A stretch of DNA of 64,000 nt from Blastococcus aggregatus (GCF_900221005.1 NZ_OBQI01000002.1:124001-188000), one strand, 5' to 3'; positions 1-8,936 are shown, numbered from the stretch's first letter. The notes: a model not told the origin generated them from the sequence alone. Program-made: numbers and translations.

Positions 1-130
1 ACGAGGTCGACGTCTTGTGTCGGTTGGGCTGGGAAGCGAACGCGGGCAGCGGGCGCGGCTGCGCCCGCGGCGGACACGGCGTGGGTGGCGGAAAACCTCC
101 CTCGCAGGGTCGGCAGGCTGCGGCGAGTTC

Positions 131-3100
131 TTACGAGGCCCGGTCCAGGAAGTGCCGGCGGGCGCGGTTGATGGTCTCCGCGGTGCTCATGGGGAGGTCC
201 ATCTCGTCTTCGCCGTCGTGGATTGCCACGATGCGTGCGACGTAGGTTTCGGCTTCTGCGCGGCTGCCTTGCAGGTAGGCGACCCACATCGCGTCGAGCA
301 GCACCTTCTCGTCGTCCGGCGCGACGAGCAGGGCGGTGGCCGCGGCGGTGCGGGCCGTGGTCAGGTCGTCGACGGCGAGGGCTGCGGTGACGACCTGGTG
401 GGCGACGTCGCAGATGGCCGCGGTGAGCGTGAAGTCCAGGCCGTCGAGCCATTCGTAGCCGGCGGGGCGTTGGGCGAACGGCGGCCCGGACACCAGCTCG
501 AGGGCGGCCAGCAGATCGGGCAATCCGTCGTCGCCGCGGACGGCGGCGCGGGCGCGCAGTTGGCGGAACAGGTCGGCGTCGACGAGCACATTGGTCAGCG
601 TGTAGCGGCCGCGGTAGCCGGAGCCCAGATGCTTCTCTCCGGTCGCCGGGTCCTCACCGAGCCAGGCGCGGGCACCGGCGGTCATCCGGTGCACGTAGGC
701 GCGGACGCTGACCGGGTCGGTCTTGCCGCCGCGAGCCGGCTGCAAGGCGGTGGCGGCCTCGTCGGCGGTGGAACCGTGCGGGCGGGTGGCCAGGTAGGCG
801 ACCACCTCTTCGTAGCGGCGCCGCCGCCCAGACCTGGCGACGGCGTGCTCGTCGCCGTGCGCGCGCAGCTTGACCGGTCCGAGCAGAGTCAGCCGTGGCC
901 GGGCGCAGTCCGGTGACCACCAATCCGCCAGGTCACGGTCAAGTTGCTCAAGGTCGTCCTCGATCCGCTGACGCAGCTCGGTCGGGTGCCACTCGCCTTG
1001 CGTCTTCTGGCCGTTGCCATCGGCAGCCTTGAGACGGTCCTCAGGTGGCACCGGCCCGAGTGCGGCGCCACCAGCAGAAGGCCGGCGGGCTGGCCGTGGC
1101 TGGGGCAAGCGTTCCGGAGCGTCGCCGGGCTCCTCCGCCGTCGCGTCATCGAGCAGTGCGCCGGCGGCGTCGGTGTGGACCTGCCAGGGCCGGTCCCCGT
1201 CGGATGCGGGGATGGCGTCGTCCATCGCGTCGCGCTCGAAGGCCAGCAGGGTGGCGATGTCGCAAGCCTGTTGGACGGTCAGCTGTGGGGCCGGGAGTGA
1301 CAGTCCGAGTGCCGGGACGAGCAGCGACCCGTCGTCGGTCAGCGTGAGCAGCCACTCGTCGCCGACCTGCGTCGGCTCAACGGCGAGCACCACAGCGATC
1401 GCTGCGCGCTGCTCCGAGTCCCGCAGGACAGCGGCGGCAACGGCCAGCTCACCGCCGTCCTGCAGCTGGCAAGTAGTGAGGACGATCTGGGGCATCCAGC
1501 CGTCGCCGGCTCCGGCGCGCAGTCGCCCGTCCAGCACGTCGTCGGTGTTCTGCTCGGGGCTGTCGCGCAGGGCTGTGTGCAGTGCGGGGGCGGCGGCAGT
1601 GTCCACGGGGCGGATGCGGTGCGGAGCCAGGTCGACCAGCTCGTCGCCGAAGCCGACGGGGGTGACGGTGAGCAAGTCCGACCAGCTGTTGACGGCCAGC
1701 TCGGCGACCAGGTGCCGGGCGAAGTCCTCCCGGCGTTCGGCTGGCCCGGTCACGTGGACGGCACCGAGGCGTTCCAGGTCCAGCAGCCAACGGCCTGTGC
1801 CGTCGACGCCGATGGTGACCAAGGTCGGGTACGGGGCCAGGCGTGCCCGGGCCACCTCGGGCGCGACGCCGGTGTCCTGGTCGAGCCGCACCGACCACCA
1901 CAGGTCGGTGTCGTCGGCGGTCCACGGATCGGGCGGAGGACGGTCGGCCGGGGCGTGCAGCCGCAGCTCCAGGCGGCCGCCATCCAGCCGGGCGGCGACG
2001 ACGTCCGGTAATTGTCCGTCGGGGTCCTCCGATAGCCGCACAGCCAAGCTGCGAAGGGCGAGGTCGAGCCCGGCGTAGTCAGCCGTGCCCGCGTCGGCCG
2101 CCGAGGTCACAGCCGTCTGCGTGGCCGACAGCGTCGGCGGCATCGGGGCCAGGCGTCGACCGGTGCGCCGACGACGTAGGCGCTGGCGGCGGTGGGCGAG
2201 CCACGTCGCGCCCACACCCGCTGCGAGCAGTGCCCCGCTTCCGGCGAGGACGGCCACGAGCTCCGACGGGACCTGGTCGGCCTCGGCATCGGGAGCGTCG
2301 GCTGCCGGTTGCACTGGTTCGTCGGAGGGACTCTCCCGTGGCGGCGAGGCGGGCGGTGTCGGCGATGGGGTAGCCGGCACGGGTGCCTCGCGCTCCGCCG
2401 GCGACGGCGGCGCGTCCTCGGCCGGTGGTTCCGGAGCGTTCGGCGGAGGCAAATCGGACACTGCCGGGTCGGCGGACGGAAGGTCGAGGACCTGCCCAGG
2501 GCGGATCAAGTCGGGGTCGGTGAACCGGCCGCCGCCGGGAATCGGTTCACCGGCGTTGAGATCGAATATCGGCTGCCAACTGTCCAGCCCGTGCTGCGCG
2601 GCGATGTCGACGAGGGTGTCGCCGGGCCGCACCGTCACCTCGCCTGCGGTCGGTTCCGCCTCGGGAGGCGTGGCGTCGGATGGGAGGACCAAGACCCAGC
2701 CGGGGCGGATCAGCGCCGGATCGGTCAGGACGGCGCCGTCGGGCTGGGGCCGGCCGCGGTTGAGCTCGAGGATCTCCTCGAACCGAGTCCAGTCCCCAAG
2801 GGAGCGGGCGGCGATACGGCCGAGGGTGTCGCGCGGCTGCACCGTGTAGGTGGGGCCGTTCGCGGCAGGCTCGGCTGGCTCGGCATCCGGTACGGAGGAA
2901 GGTATCGATGGCGGCTCGTCGGTCGGCTGCTCCGCGACCACCGGTGGTCCGGCGAACGCCGGGGCGGCGAGCAGAGGCGCACCTCCGACGCCGACGACGG
3001 CGGCAACGAGTAGGCCGGCCAGCTGCTGGGGTGTTGCCAGGCCGGGCAGCCGTAGCGGTGGGAGACCGCGCAATTGGGCGGCGAGCTCGACGGCCACCGA

Positions 3101-3337
3101 CAGGGCGAACACCGCCCACGCGGCCCAGCCGATCACCACGAGCAGGCCGAGGAAGAGCGCACCGTTGTCCGGCCCGCTCAACGCGCCCGTGACCTGCTCC
3201 CACGACGAGAGCGCTGGCGGCAGGTAGGCGGCGCCCAGCTGCCAGAGCGCGATCGGGACTCCAGCGACCGCAGCCGTCAGGACGAACACTGCGAGCAGTC
3301 GGCGCAGCACGTCGAGCGCCCGCGGCGTCGTGGTCAT
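131..3337 (-). CDS. Membrane LysM-BTAD regulatory protein of the Tad locus
   Basis: Predicted membrane-spanning sensor/regulator of 1,068 residues. Hydrophobic segments lie near residues 12-36, 60-88 and 105-129. Two LysM-type domains follow (about 162-219 and 233-288, both with the pattern 'V.P.DTL..IA'), then a Pro/Glu/Ser-rich stretch (290-355), a fourth membrane segment (358-380) and a basic stop-transfer stretch. The last ~250 residues resemble a BTAD (bacterial transcriptional activation) domain with a winged-helix-like start ('PRLTLLGPVKLRA'). LysM domains bind peptidoglycan, so an outside-in signal from the cell wall is likely; that is inference. It is the last gene of the Tad operon and its ATG overlaps the TadG stop by 4 nt. 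Similar LysM/BTAD proteins sit beside Tad genes in other actinobacteria but have no defined job. The stop is TAA at 131-133, and bases 1-130 show no gene. Confidence 0.85.
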   Translation of the reverse strand: MTTTPRALDVLRRLLAVFVLTAAVAGVPIALWQLGAAYLPPALSSWEQVTGALSGPDNGALFLGLLVVIGWAAWAVFALSVAVELAAQLRGLPPLRLPGLATPQQLAGLLVAAVVGVGGAPLLAAPAFAGPPVVAEQPTDEPPSIPSSVPDAEPAEPAANGPTYTVQPRDTLGRIAARSLGDWTRFEEILELNRGRPQPDGAVLTDPALIRPGWVLVLPSDATPPEAEPTAGEVTVRPGDTLVDIAAQHGLDSWQPIFDLNAGEPIPGGGRFTDPDLIRPGQVLDLPSADPAVSDLPPPNAPEPPAEDAPPSPAEREAPVPATPSPTPPASPPRESPSDEPVQPAADAPDAEADQVPSELVAVLAGSGALLAAGVGATWLAHRRQRLRRRRTGRRLAPMPPTLSATQTAVTSAADAGTADYAGLDLALRSLAVRLSEDPDGQLPDVVAARLDGGRLELRLHAPADRPPPDPWTADDTDLWWSVRLDQDTGVAPEVARARLAPYPTLVTIGVDGTGRWLLDLERLGAVHVTGPAERREDFARHLVAELAVNSWSDLLTVTPVGFGDELVDLAPHRIRPVDTAAAPALHTALRDSPEQNTDDVLDGRLRAGAGDGWMPQIVLTTCQLQDGGELAVAAAVLRDSEQRAAIAVVLAVEPTQVGDEWLLTLTDDGSLLVPALGLSLPAPQLTVQQACDIATLLAFERDAMDDAIPASDGDRPWQVHTDAAGALLDDATAEEPGDAPERLPQPRPARRPSAGGAALGPVPPEDRLKAADGNGQKTQGEWHPTELRQRIEDDLEQLDRDLADWWSPDCARPRLTLLGPVKLRAHGDEHAVARSGRRRRYEEVVAYLATRPHGSTADEAATALQPARGGKTDPVSVRAYVHRMTAGARAWLGEDPATGEKHLGSGYRGRYTLTNVLVDADLFRQLRARAAVRGDDGLPDLLAALELVSGPPFAQRPAGYEWLDGLDFTLTAAICDVAHQVVTAALAVDDLTTARTAAATALLVAPDDEKVLLDAMWVAYLQGSRAEAETYVARIVAIHDGEDEMDLPMSTAETINRARRHFLDRAS

Positions 3338-3774
3338 GGCTCCGCTCCGGCGTCCTGGTCGGTGATGAGGTCGGCGGTCCCGGAGCCCTCCACGGTCATG
3401 GTCTGAATGCCAATGAGGCCGAGGAAGGCGGTGGGCTCGGTGATCGTCGTGGTCACCGTGAGGGTGTCGCCGTCCACAACCGTCACCGTGCCCTGCACGC
3501 TGTTGCGCTCCAGGTAGTTCTGCGCTGCGGCGACCGCGGCGGCCGGATCGACCCGTACATCTCCAGCGAGAGCGGCGGAGACGTCGAGGGCTTGGCCGCC
3601 GGCACGGGCGGCTTCGTCGGCGATGGCGTTGGCGCGCTGGGTGGCGGCCACCTTGGCGCCGCCGTCGACGGCCAGGCCGATGATCAACAGCAGGCCGGGG
3701 ACAAGGACGGCGAGGAAGACGCCAAGCGCCCCGCGCTCGGCATCCTCGTCTCGTAGGCGCTGTCGGGGGTTCAT
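3334..3774 (-). CDS. TadG-like pseudopilin/pilus assembly protein
   Basis: A 146-residue protein with a short basic N-terminus, 'ERGALGVF' followed by a ~22-residue hydrophobic helix (about residues 15-38), then an extracytoplasmic part rich in Thr/Val. This is the TadG/TadE-type minor pseudopilin layout. The helix is followed by 'ANAIADEAARAGGQALD', typical of the TadG N-terminal (putative Flp pilus-assembly) domain. It lacks the long von Willebrand region of proteobacterial TadG, as is usual in actinobacteria. The ATG at 3774 overlaps the stop of the upstream TadE gene by 4 nt (ATGA), and its own stop overlaps the next gene in the same way. Probable role: minor pilin or assembly factor at the membrane. 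Confidence 0.8.
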   Translation of the reverse strand: MNPRQRLRDEDAERGALGVFLAVLVPGLLLIIGLAVDGGAKVAATQRANAIADEAARAGGQALDVSAALAGDVRVDPAAAVAAAQNYLERNSVQGTVTVVDGDTLTVTTTITEPTAFLGLIGIQTMTVEGSGTADLITDQDAGAEP

Positions 3775-4196
3775 CGTTCGCGGTAGGCGTCGACGGGGCT
3801 GGTGAAGGTCGCGTCCACGGTCACCGAACCGGGCAGACCGGGTGCCAGAAGATCGGCCATCTCGACGACGCACGTGATCGACACGGTGACGTCGCCCGAC
3901 TGGCCGGGCGGTGCCTGAAAGCCGGCGGTGTCGACATCGATCGTGGTGCGCTCACACCGCAGGTCCTGAGCGGCCAGGGTGCGCTCCGCCGGCGCGGTTG
4001 CCGAGGCCGTCGCGATGGTGGGGTCGCCGGACAGGGAGGCTTCCCGGGCGGCTGCGCGAGCAGCCTCGGCGACGGCGCCCTCGGCGACCTGGGTGCGCCC
4101 GGCGACGACGGCGAAAGACAGAAGCAGGAGCAGCGCCGGGGCCAGCAGCGCCAGCTCGACCGACACCGATCCCCGCTCCCCTGCCCGGCCGTTCAT
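3771..4196 (-). CDS. TadE-family pseudopilin (second copy)
   Basis: A 141-residue TadE-like protein. The N-terminus 'GERGSVSVELALLAPALLLL' is the hallmark: a Gly-Ser processing-like site with Glu at +5, leading into a hydrophobic helix. The helix is followed by 'AEAARAAAREASL', as in TadE proteins. Two Cys residues in the outer part may form a disulfide. The start at 4196 was chosen because it makes an ATGA overlap with the upstream tadE stop and removes a non-homologous N-terminal extension. TadE and TadF proteins are minor pseudopilins needed for Flp pilus biogenesis. This copy follows directly after another TadE, a usual actinobacterial arrangement. Confidence 0.85.
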   Translation of the reverse strand: MNGRAGERGSVSVELALLAPALLLLLSFAVVAGRTQVAEGAVAEAARAAAREASLSGDPTIATASATAPAERTLAAQDLRCERTTIDVDTAGFQAPPGQSGDVTVSITCVVEMADLLAPGLPGSVTVDATFTSPVDAYRER

Positions 4197-4657
4197 GGAG
4201 TCGGCCGTTCCACGGGGCCGGCAGCGCTCTGGGTGACCGACCAGCCGGAGAAACCGGGGAAGAGACTGAGGGAAGTGCCGGTCACGGTCACCTCGATGCT
4301 GCTCGGCGAGCCGGCCACGGTCACGTCCCGGCCGGTGAGCAGATCGGCGGCGGTCTGGTCGAGGAAGCCCTTGGCCGCCGATTCGGCGCGCGCAGTCGAG
4401 GCTGGCTGTACCCGGCCCTCTCGTGCGCCTTCCTGCGCAGCGCCGAGGGCGATCGAGCGGGCGTGGAACCACAGAGCCGCCTGGATCAGCGTCATGACTA
4501 GCAGAAGCACGACCGGGAACGTGATCGCCAGCTCCATCGACGCCGCGCCGCGCTCCCCGGACAGCCGTTCGCGCACCACGCCGCTGGACCGGCGGCCAGA
4601 GGCATGGCCGAGCCGGGACAGCGCTGTTGCGCCGCGTGGGCTGGAGGAGCGGACCAC
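4193..4657 (-). CDS. TadE-family pseudopilin (first copy)
   Basis: A 154-residue protein with an unusually long (~37 residue) Arg/Ser-rich N-terminal leader. Then comes 'GERGAASMELAITFPVVLLL', the TadE signature: Glu at +5 of the processing-like site and a hydrophobic helix. 'ALGAAQEGAREG' follows. The GTG start is 7 nt after the stop of the Flp-like pilin gene, and the stop overlaps the second TadE gene. The outer domain is small and Thr/Ser rich. Role by family: minor pseudopilin of the Tad pilus. Part of the leader could be untranslated if a later start is used, but no later ATG/GTG lies before the signature. Confidence 0.82.
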   Translation of the reverse strand: MVRSSSPRGATALSRLGHASGRRSSGVVRERLSGERGAASMELAITFPVVLLLVMTLIQAALWFHARSIALGAAQEGAREGRVQPASTARAESAAKGFLDQTAADLLTGRDVTVAGSPSSIEVTVTGTSLSLFPGFSGWSVTQSAAGPVERPTP

Positions 4658-4664
4658 GGGGTCG

Positions 4665-4862
4665 CTACTGGATCGAGTTCGAGCGGGAGGTGACCGCGTT
4701 GGCGATCACCGCGACCAGCGCGACGGCGATGCCGATCAGCGCCACCGTGATGATCACCTGCTCCACCGACAGCGAGCCACGTTCCGGCTCGTCGCGCAGC
4801 TCGTGGAGCCGCTCGCGCAGCGCCGCGCCGAGGGCGGTCAAGGTGGTGAGCAGCGGCATCAT
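4665..4862 (-). CDS. Small Flp-type pilin candidate
   Basis: A 65-residue protein with a ~28-residue charged leader, then 'RGSLSVEQVIITVALIGIA': Gly before the cleavage point and Glu at +5, followed by one long hydrophobic helix and a short polar tail. Size and layout fit the Flp major pilin, which a prepilin peptidase cuts after the Gly. It lies between tadC and tadE, where the pilin or a pilin-like protein is normally found. A strong Shine-Dalgarno (AAGGAG, 6 nt before ATG 4862) suggests higher translation than its overlapping neighbours, as expected for a structural subunit. It could instead be a DUF4244-type actinobacterial Tad protein. Confidence 0.75.
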   Translation of the reverse strand: MMPLLTTLTALGAALRERLHELRDEPERGSLSVEQVIITVALIGIAVALVAVIANAVTSRSNSIQ

Positions 4863-4890
4863 CGGACTCTCCTTCTGAGGGGCATGGCAG

Positions 4891-5805
4891 TCAGGTGGCC
4901 ATCAGTCGGGCCAGGGCGGGATAGAGGAACAGCAACAGGAAGGCGATCGACAGCAGCGCAACCGGAGCGGTGAGCTTCTCGCTGGCGGTGTTGGCCGCTG
5001 CCTCCTCCTCCGCCAGCAGCTGCACCCGCAGCGACTGGGCGCGGGCCCGCAGCGTCGGGGCGATCGAGGCGCCCTCGACGGCGGCGACCGCGGCGATGTC
5101 GGCGACATCGGCCAGTTCGCCGACCCCGGTGTCGGTGGCCAAGCGGTGCAGCCCGTCCCACGGCGGCTCCCCGGCCAGCCGGGCGGCAACCAGCGCGTCG
5201 TTGATCCGCCGAAACACCCACCCGTCGCCGAGCGCGGCAGCTCGTTCCAGGGCGATGGTGGGGCCCTCGCTGGCGTCGCGTCGCAGGCTCACCAGGTCCA
5301 GATAGGAGCACAGCGCCCGGCGCATCTGAGAGCGCGCCTCGGAGGCCTGATCACGCACGACGAGATCGACAACAAAGAAGAGGACGACGGCCAACGCCAG
5401 CGATCCGGCCACCGGGATCACTACTGGCATGCGGACGCCGACCGTTCCGAGCACGGAGGTGAGCAGCGGCACGAAGGCCGCGCCGAACGCTGCCAGGCCC
5501 ACCTTGCGCGCGGCGTAGCCCTCCGGCGTCCAACCGATCAACTCCAGCGCCTGTCCCGGTGCCCGCCGACCCGCCCCCGGCAACCGGGCGGCGGCCCAGA
5601 TACCGGCGCGGCCGGCCACCCGTGCCCACCGGTCACCCTCCCCCGTGACCAGCCCGACCGGTGCGCGTACCGCGCGCCCGTCCAGACGGACCAGCGCGTC
5701 GGCAAGCCGCGGCTGTTCGACCACCACGGCGGCGCGCAGCAGCAGGAACACGCCGAGCCCGACGACCGCACCGAAGCCGACCAGCAACGCCTGAGCGCCG
5801 CTCAC
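4891..5805 (-). CDS. tadC: TadC-like pilus assembly membrane protein
   Basis: Inner-membrane platform protein of the type II secretion F (GspF/TadC) family, 304 residues from the GTG at 5805. It has an N-terminal membrane helix, paired helices in the middle ('LALAVVLFFVVDLVV') and a C-terminal helix ('LLSIAFLLLFLYPALARL'). The cytoplasmic part carries the usual T2SSF pattern, including 'ALCSYLDLVSL' and 'LRARAQSLRVQLLAEEEAAA'. The GTG overlaps the tadB stop (GTGA). An upstream in-frame extension is rejected because it only translates tadB DNA. TadB and TadC form the membrane base on which the TadA ATPase acts. Confidence 0.88.
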   Translation of the reverse strand: MSGAQALLVGFGAVVGLGVFLLLRAAVVVEQPRLADALVRLDGRAVRAPVGLVTGEGDRWARVAGRAGIWAAARLPGAGRRAPGQALELIGWTPEGYAARKVGLAAFGAAFVPLLTSVLGTVGVRMPVVIPVAGSLALAVVLFFVVDLVVRDQASEARSQMRRALCSYLDLVSLRRDASEGPTIALERAAALGDGWVFRRINDALVAARLAGEPPWDGLHRLATDTGVGELADVADIAAVAAVEGASIAPTLRARAQSLRVQLLAEEEAAANTASEKLTAPVALLSIAFLLLFLYPALARLMAT

Positions 5806-6710
5806 CGGACCGGCACCTCCTCGAGAGCGAGCTCGGTCCGCCGGCCGCCGTCGCGATCGACCAAGAAGCGGGTCGACGGCACGGCCACGGTGAGCCGGCG
5901 CATCCACAGCAGACAGCCGACAATGAGCCCGCAGATGGCCGCCAGCACCAGCTGGCCCAACCCGGTGCCGTAGGGCGCCAGGTAGTCGCCGTTCAGCGCC
6001 GCCAGCCCGGCCGCCGCAACGGTGATCAGCAACAGCCAGCGGGCATTCGCGCGGGGCTTGGCGCGGTCGGCCTCGACCTTGCGGCGCATGGTGACCTCTT
6101 CGCTGAGGCTGCCCGCCAGCTCAGTCAGCACTCGCGCCAGTCCCGGCCCACGCAGCTCCGCGCCCAGCAGCAGTGCGCCCACGACCAGGTCCCCAGCGGC
6201 GTCGTCGAGATCGTCGGCGAAGGACAGCAGCGCCCGGGCTGTCGGCCAGCGCGCCTGCAGCCGCGCCGCCAGCGTGGCCACCTCCGTCTGGATCGGCTCG
6301 GGCGCGGTGCGGGCCGACCGGATCAGCGTCTGCTCCAGCCCACCGCCCGCGGCCAGGACGTCGGAGGTACGGCGCACCCACTCCTGCAGCCCCTCCAGCC
6401 GCTCCACCGCAGCGTTGCCGGCGGCGAACTGCGCCAGCAACCATGGCACCCCGACGACCGCCAGCCCGACCAGCACCCCGCCGACCGGCCAGCCCGAAAC
6501 CAGCCACACCACGGCTGCCGCCACCGCGGCGGCTCCCGACAGCATTCGCTGCCGCCGCACCGCCGGGGGGTCGACCGACGACGCCGGACGCGGTCTGCGG
6601 CGCTGCGGCTGAGCTGGTGTGTCCGGGGCGGTGAGCGCGTGCGCGGCCAGCAGCAGGCCGGCGACCAAGAGCGCTCCGCACACGCCGGCCAGCAGTCCCG
6701 CGCCGCTCAC
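5802..6710 (-). CDS. tadB: TadB-like pilus assembly membrane protein
   Basis: A 302-residue T2SSF-domain membrane protein from the GTG at 6710. It has an N-terminal helix, a pair of helices around residues 55-100, a cytoplasmic domain with 'RTSDVLAAGGGLEQTLIRSA' and 'LGAELRGPGLARVLTELAGS', and two C-terminal helices ending in 'LVLAAICGLIVGCLLWMRRL'. This is the usual actinobacterial TadB. Its start overlaps the tadA stop and its stop overlaps the tadC start, so tadA-tadB-tadC are translationally coupled. It should pair with TadC at the membrane base of the pilus machine. Confidence 0.88.
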   Translation of the reverse strand: MSGAGLLAGVCGALLVAGLLLAAHALTAPDTPAQPQRRRPRPASSVDPPAVRRQRMLSGAAAVAAAVVWLVSGWPVGGVLVGLAVVGVPWLLAQFAAGNAAVERLEGLQEWVRRTSDVLAAGGGLEQTLIRSARTAPEPIQTEVATLAARLQARWPTARALLSFADDLDDAAGDLVVGALLLGAELRGPGLARVLTELAGSLSEEVTMRRKVEADRAKPRANARWLLLITVAAAGLAALNGDYLAPYGTGLGQLVLAAICGLIVGCLLWMRRLTVAVPSTRFLVDRDGGRRTELALEEVPVR

Positions 6711-8128
6711 CGTCGCCCTCCGACCGTGTCGGCCCACGGTCCCTGGCCGACGCGCAGCCAGCCGGGGTCGAAGCCGACCCGGACGTAGTCCGCCAAGTCC
6801 ACCGGATCGTGCTCGGGCACCGCCCGCCCGTCGGGTCCCGGAGCAAAAACCTCCGTGACCGCCGGGCGTCCGCCCTCGCCGATGCCGTTGCACTCGACGA
6901 CCTGACTGACGAACCGCTGCCGCTCACCGCCGATCCACCGCTCGTCCACAGTGGTGATGTGCACGACCAGGTCGATCGCCGACGCACACGACCGGTACGC
7001 GTGCTCCGGGGTGACCGCGGCGCGGCCGCGCATGCACAGATTGGCCAGCCGCTCGAATGCGTGGCGTGCCGAGCGGGCGTGCAGGGTGCAACATGAACCG
7101 CCCTCGCCGGCCTCCATCACCTCGATCAGCGGCCAGGCCTCCTCGCCACGGACCTCCCCCAGCCACACCCGGCTGACGTTCATCACCAACGCCTGCTCCA
7201 CCAGCTCGGTCAGCGTCACCTCGCCGAGGCGGCGGCCGTCCGGGCCGCGTTCCCCGGAGCCCTCCCGGGCCTCGAACGGCACCACCCGCGGATGCCGATC
7301 GGGCAGCTCGTGCAGCAGCAGCTCGAAGTGCTTCTCGATCGTGGCCAGGTTCTCGCTCACTGGCAGCTCGTTGGCCAACGCGCGCAGCATGAGCGTCTTG
7401 CCGGCGCCCTGCGCGCCGGTGACCACGATGTTCTTCCGGGCCCGCACCGCCGCCCGTAGGAACTCCACCAGCGGCCGGTCGATCGCCCGCAGGTCCACCA
7501 GGTCGTCGAGGTCGACGTCGCGGATCCGGTGCCGCCGGATCACCAACTGCGGACGCGGCACGGTCTCGATCACCGCCGCCAACCGCGACCCGTCCGGCAG
7601 CCGCATGGTCAGCAGCGGACTTGCCGTGGTCAGCGTCCGCTCCGAGCGGCCCAGCCGGGCGGCGATGTGCTGCAGCTGACGCACCAGGTCCTCGTCCGAG
7701 TCCGCGATCGGATCGACTCGGACGTCGCGGCCGTCGGAATAGCCGACCCACACGTTGTCGTGCCCGTGCGCCTCGATGTTCTCCACCAACGGGTCGTCCA
7801 AGTAGGGCTGCAGCCGACCCAGCCCGAACTGGGCCGCGAACACCGCCTCGGCGATCGCCTGCTCGTCCTCCGGGGTGGGCACCGCTTGCCCGGCGCGCAT
7901 CCGTTCGCGCACCAGCTCATCGACGCCATCCTGAACCAGGGTGCGGGCCAGCTCCTGCTGCGCCGCCGTGCTGAGCGTCGGGCGCCGTTTGAGCTCGTCG
8001 GCCAGCGCCGTCGCCGTCGACTCGTGCAGCCGGCGGACAAGCGTCCAGTCCACCGAGACCGGTGATGCGTCGAGCGCTCGAGGCACGGCGACGGTGCCGA
8101 GGATGTCGGTGGTGAGGTCAGCGGACAC
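6707..8128 (-). CDS. tadA: TadA/CpaF-family pilus assembly ATPase
   Basis: Secretion ATPase of the TadA/CpaF branch of the VirB11 family, 473 residues from GTG 8128. It powers pilin export and assembly from the cytoplasmic face. Visible: an N-terminal helical region, 'FGLGRLQPYLDDPLVENI' (about 101-118), Walker A 'GAQGAGKT' (238-245), the Walker B-like stretch 'VWLGEVRGEE' (about 321-330) and a His box 'TLHARS' (348-353). All catalytic motifs are present. The start overlaps the upstream CpaE-like gene by 11 nt; the longer in-frame reading upstream is only antisense-like translation of that gene. It is the motor gene of the Tad operon. Confidence 0.93.
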   Translation of the reverse strand: MSADLTTDILGTVAVPRALDASPVSVDWTLVRRLHESTATALADELKRRPTLSTAAQQELARTLVQDGVDELVRERMRAGQAVPTPEDEQAIAEAVFAAQFGLGRLQPYLDDPLVENIEAHGHDNVWVGYSDGRDVRVDPIADSDEDLVRQLQHIAARLGRSERTLTTASPLLTMRLPDGSRLAAVIETVPRPQLVIRRHRIRDVDLDDLVDLRAIDRPLVEFLRAAVRARKNIVVTGAQGAGKTLMLRALANELPVSENLATIEKHFELLLHELPDRHPRVVPFEAREGSGERGPDGRRLGEVTLTELVEQALVMNVSRVWLGEVRGEEAWPLIEVMEAGEGGSCCTLHARSARHAFERLANLCMRGRAAVTPEHAYRSCASAIDLVVHITTVDERWIGGERQRFVSQVVECNGIGEGGRPAVTEVFAPGPDGRAVPEHDPVDLADYVRVGFDPGWLRVGQGPWADTVGGRR

Positions 8129-8921
8129 GGCTGCCCCCGATCGCGGTCGCCGACGCAGGCACGGGCGCCGGCGGTGGCGCCAGCCGGCTTTCGTGCGCTG
8201 CGGCGAACTCGACCAGGCGGGTTGCGACCGTCCGCGCAGCCCGCAGCAGCGCTGACTGGGCGAACAGCCGACCGGCCGGCACACCATCACTGAGCACCGA
8301 CGCCGCCTTGGCATCGCGCGGCAGCGAACCGATGACCTGAATGCCGAGCGCCTCGCCGATCTCCCGCTCGCCGTACGGCTCACCCGGCCCGACTACCAGC
8401 GTGGCCACCATGCCGACGTGGCCGTTCCCTCCGCGGAGCTCGGCGATCGCCTGCGTCGCCGCACGCACGGCACGCAGCGTCGAGCCGGTGACCAGAACCA
8501 CGGCGGCAGCCCGCCGGACGACGGAGGCCGGAAAGTGCTCGGCGCGCAACCGGCCGCAGTCGGCGATCACGTCGACAGCGCCGTCCTCCACCGACGCCAA
8601 CGTGGCGGCCAGTCGGTCCCAGTCCACGTGTCGGGCGCCGGCGGGGTCGGCCAAGCCCGGTAGGAGCCGCGCCCGCCCCTCGGGGTCGAGCCGCAGCAGC
8701 TGGCTGTCCAGGTGTCGGGCCAGCCCGCCCCGCCGCGCCGCAAGCGCCAGGTCGGCCAGCCCGCCGGCGGAGAATTCGCCTCGGCCGTATCCCGCCAGCA
8801 CGTCCCCGCCGGCCGGGTCCAGTTCGGCCAGAACCACCGGCCGCGGCCAGGACAGCGCCAGTGCCAGGCCGCTGGTAGTCACCCCGGGCGCGCCCTTGGC
8901 CGAGCACAGCGCGATCAACAC
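8118..8921 (-). CDS. CpaE-like MinD/ParA-family protein with degenerate P-loop
   Basis: A 267-residue protein of the MinD/ParA fold, in the position of cpaE (tadZ). The N-terminus 'LIALCSAKGAPGVTTSG' aligns with the deviant Walker A (KGGxGKT), but the invariant Lys of the GK[ST] element is Val14 here, while the signature Lys9 is kept. Further hallmarks are 'LAELDPAGGDV' (switch I/Walker A' region) and 'VDVIADCGRL'. CpaE/TadZ proteins place the pilus machine in the cell. With the P-loop Lys missing, ATP hydrolysis is doubtful, so it may work as a scaffold. GTG start 15 nt after cpaB; its stop overlaps tadA. Confidence 0.8.
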   Translation of the reverse strand: MLIALCSAKGAPGVTTSGLALALSWPRPVVLAELDPAGGDVLAGYGRGEFSAGGLADLALAARRGGLARHLDSQLLRLDPEGRARLLPGLADPAGARHVDWDRLAATLASVEDGAVDVIADCGRLRAEHFPASVVRRAAAVVLVTGSTLRAVRAATQAIAELRGGNGHVGMVATLVVGPGEPYGEREIGEALGIQVIGSLPRDAKAASVLSDGVPAGRLFAQSALLRAARTVATRLVEFAAAHESRLAPPPAPVPASATAIGGSRVR

Positions 8922-8936
8922 GGCAGCCGCCCCCGC

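Noticed and set aside
3771..4472. Long TadE reading of 233 residues
   Set aside because: The first 92 residues translate the upstream tadE gene in another frame; the signature starts just after ATG 4196.
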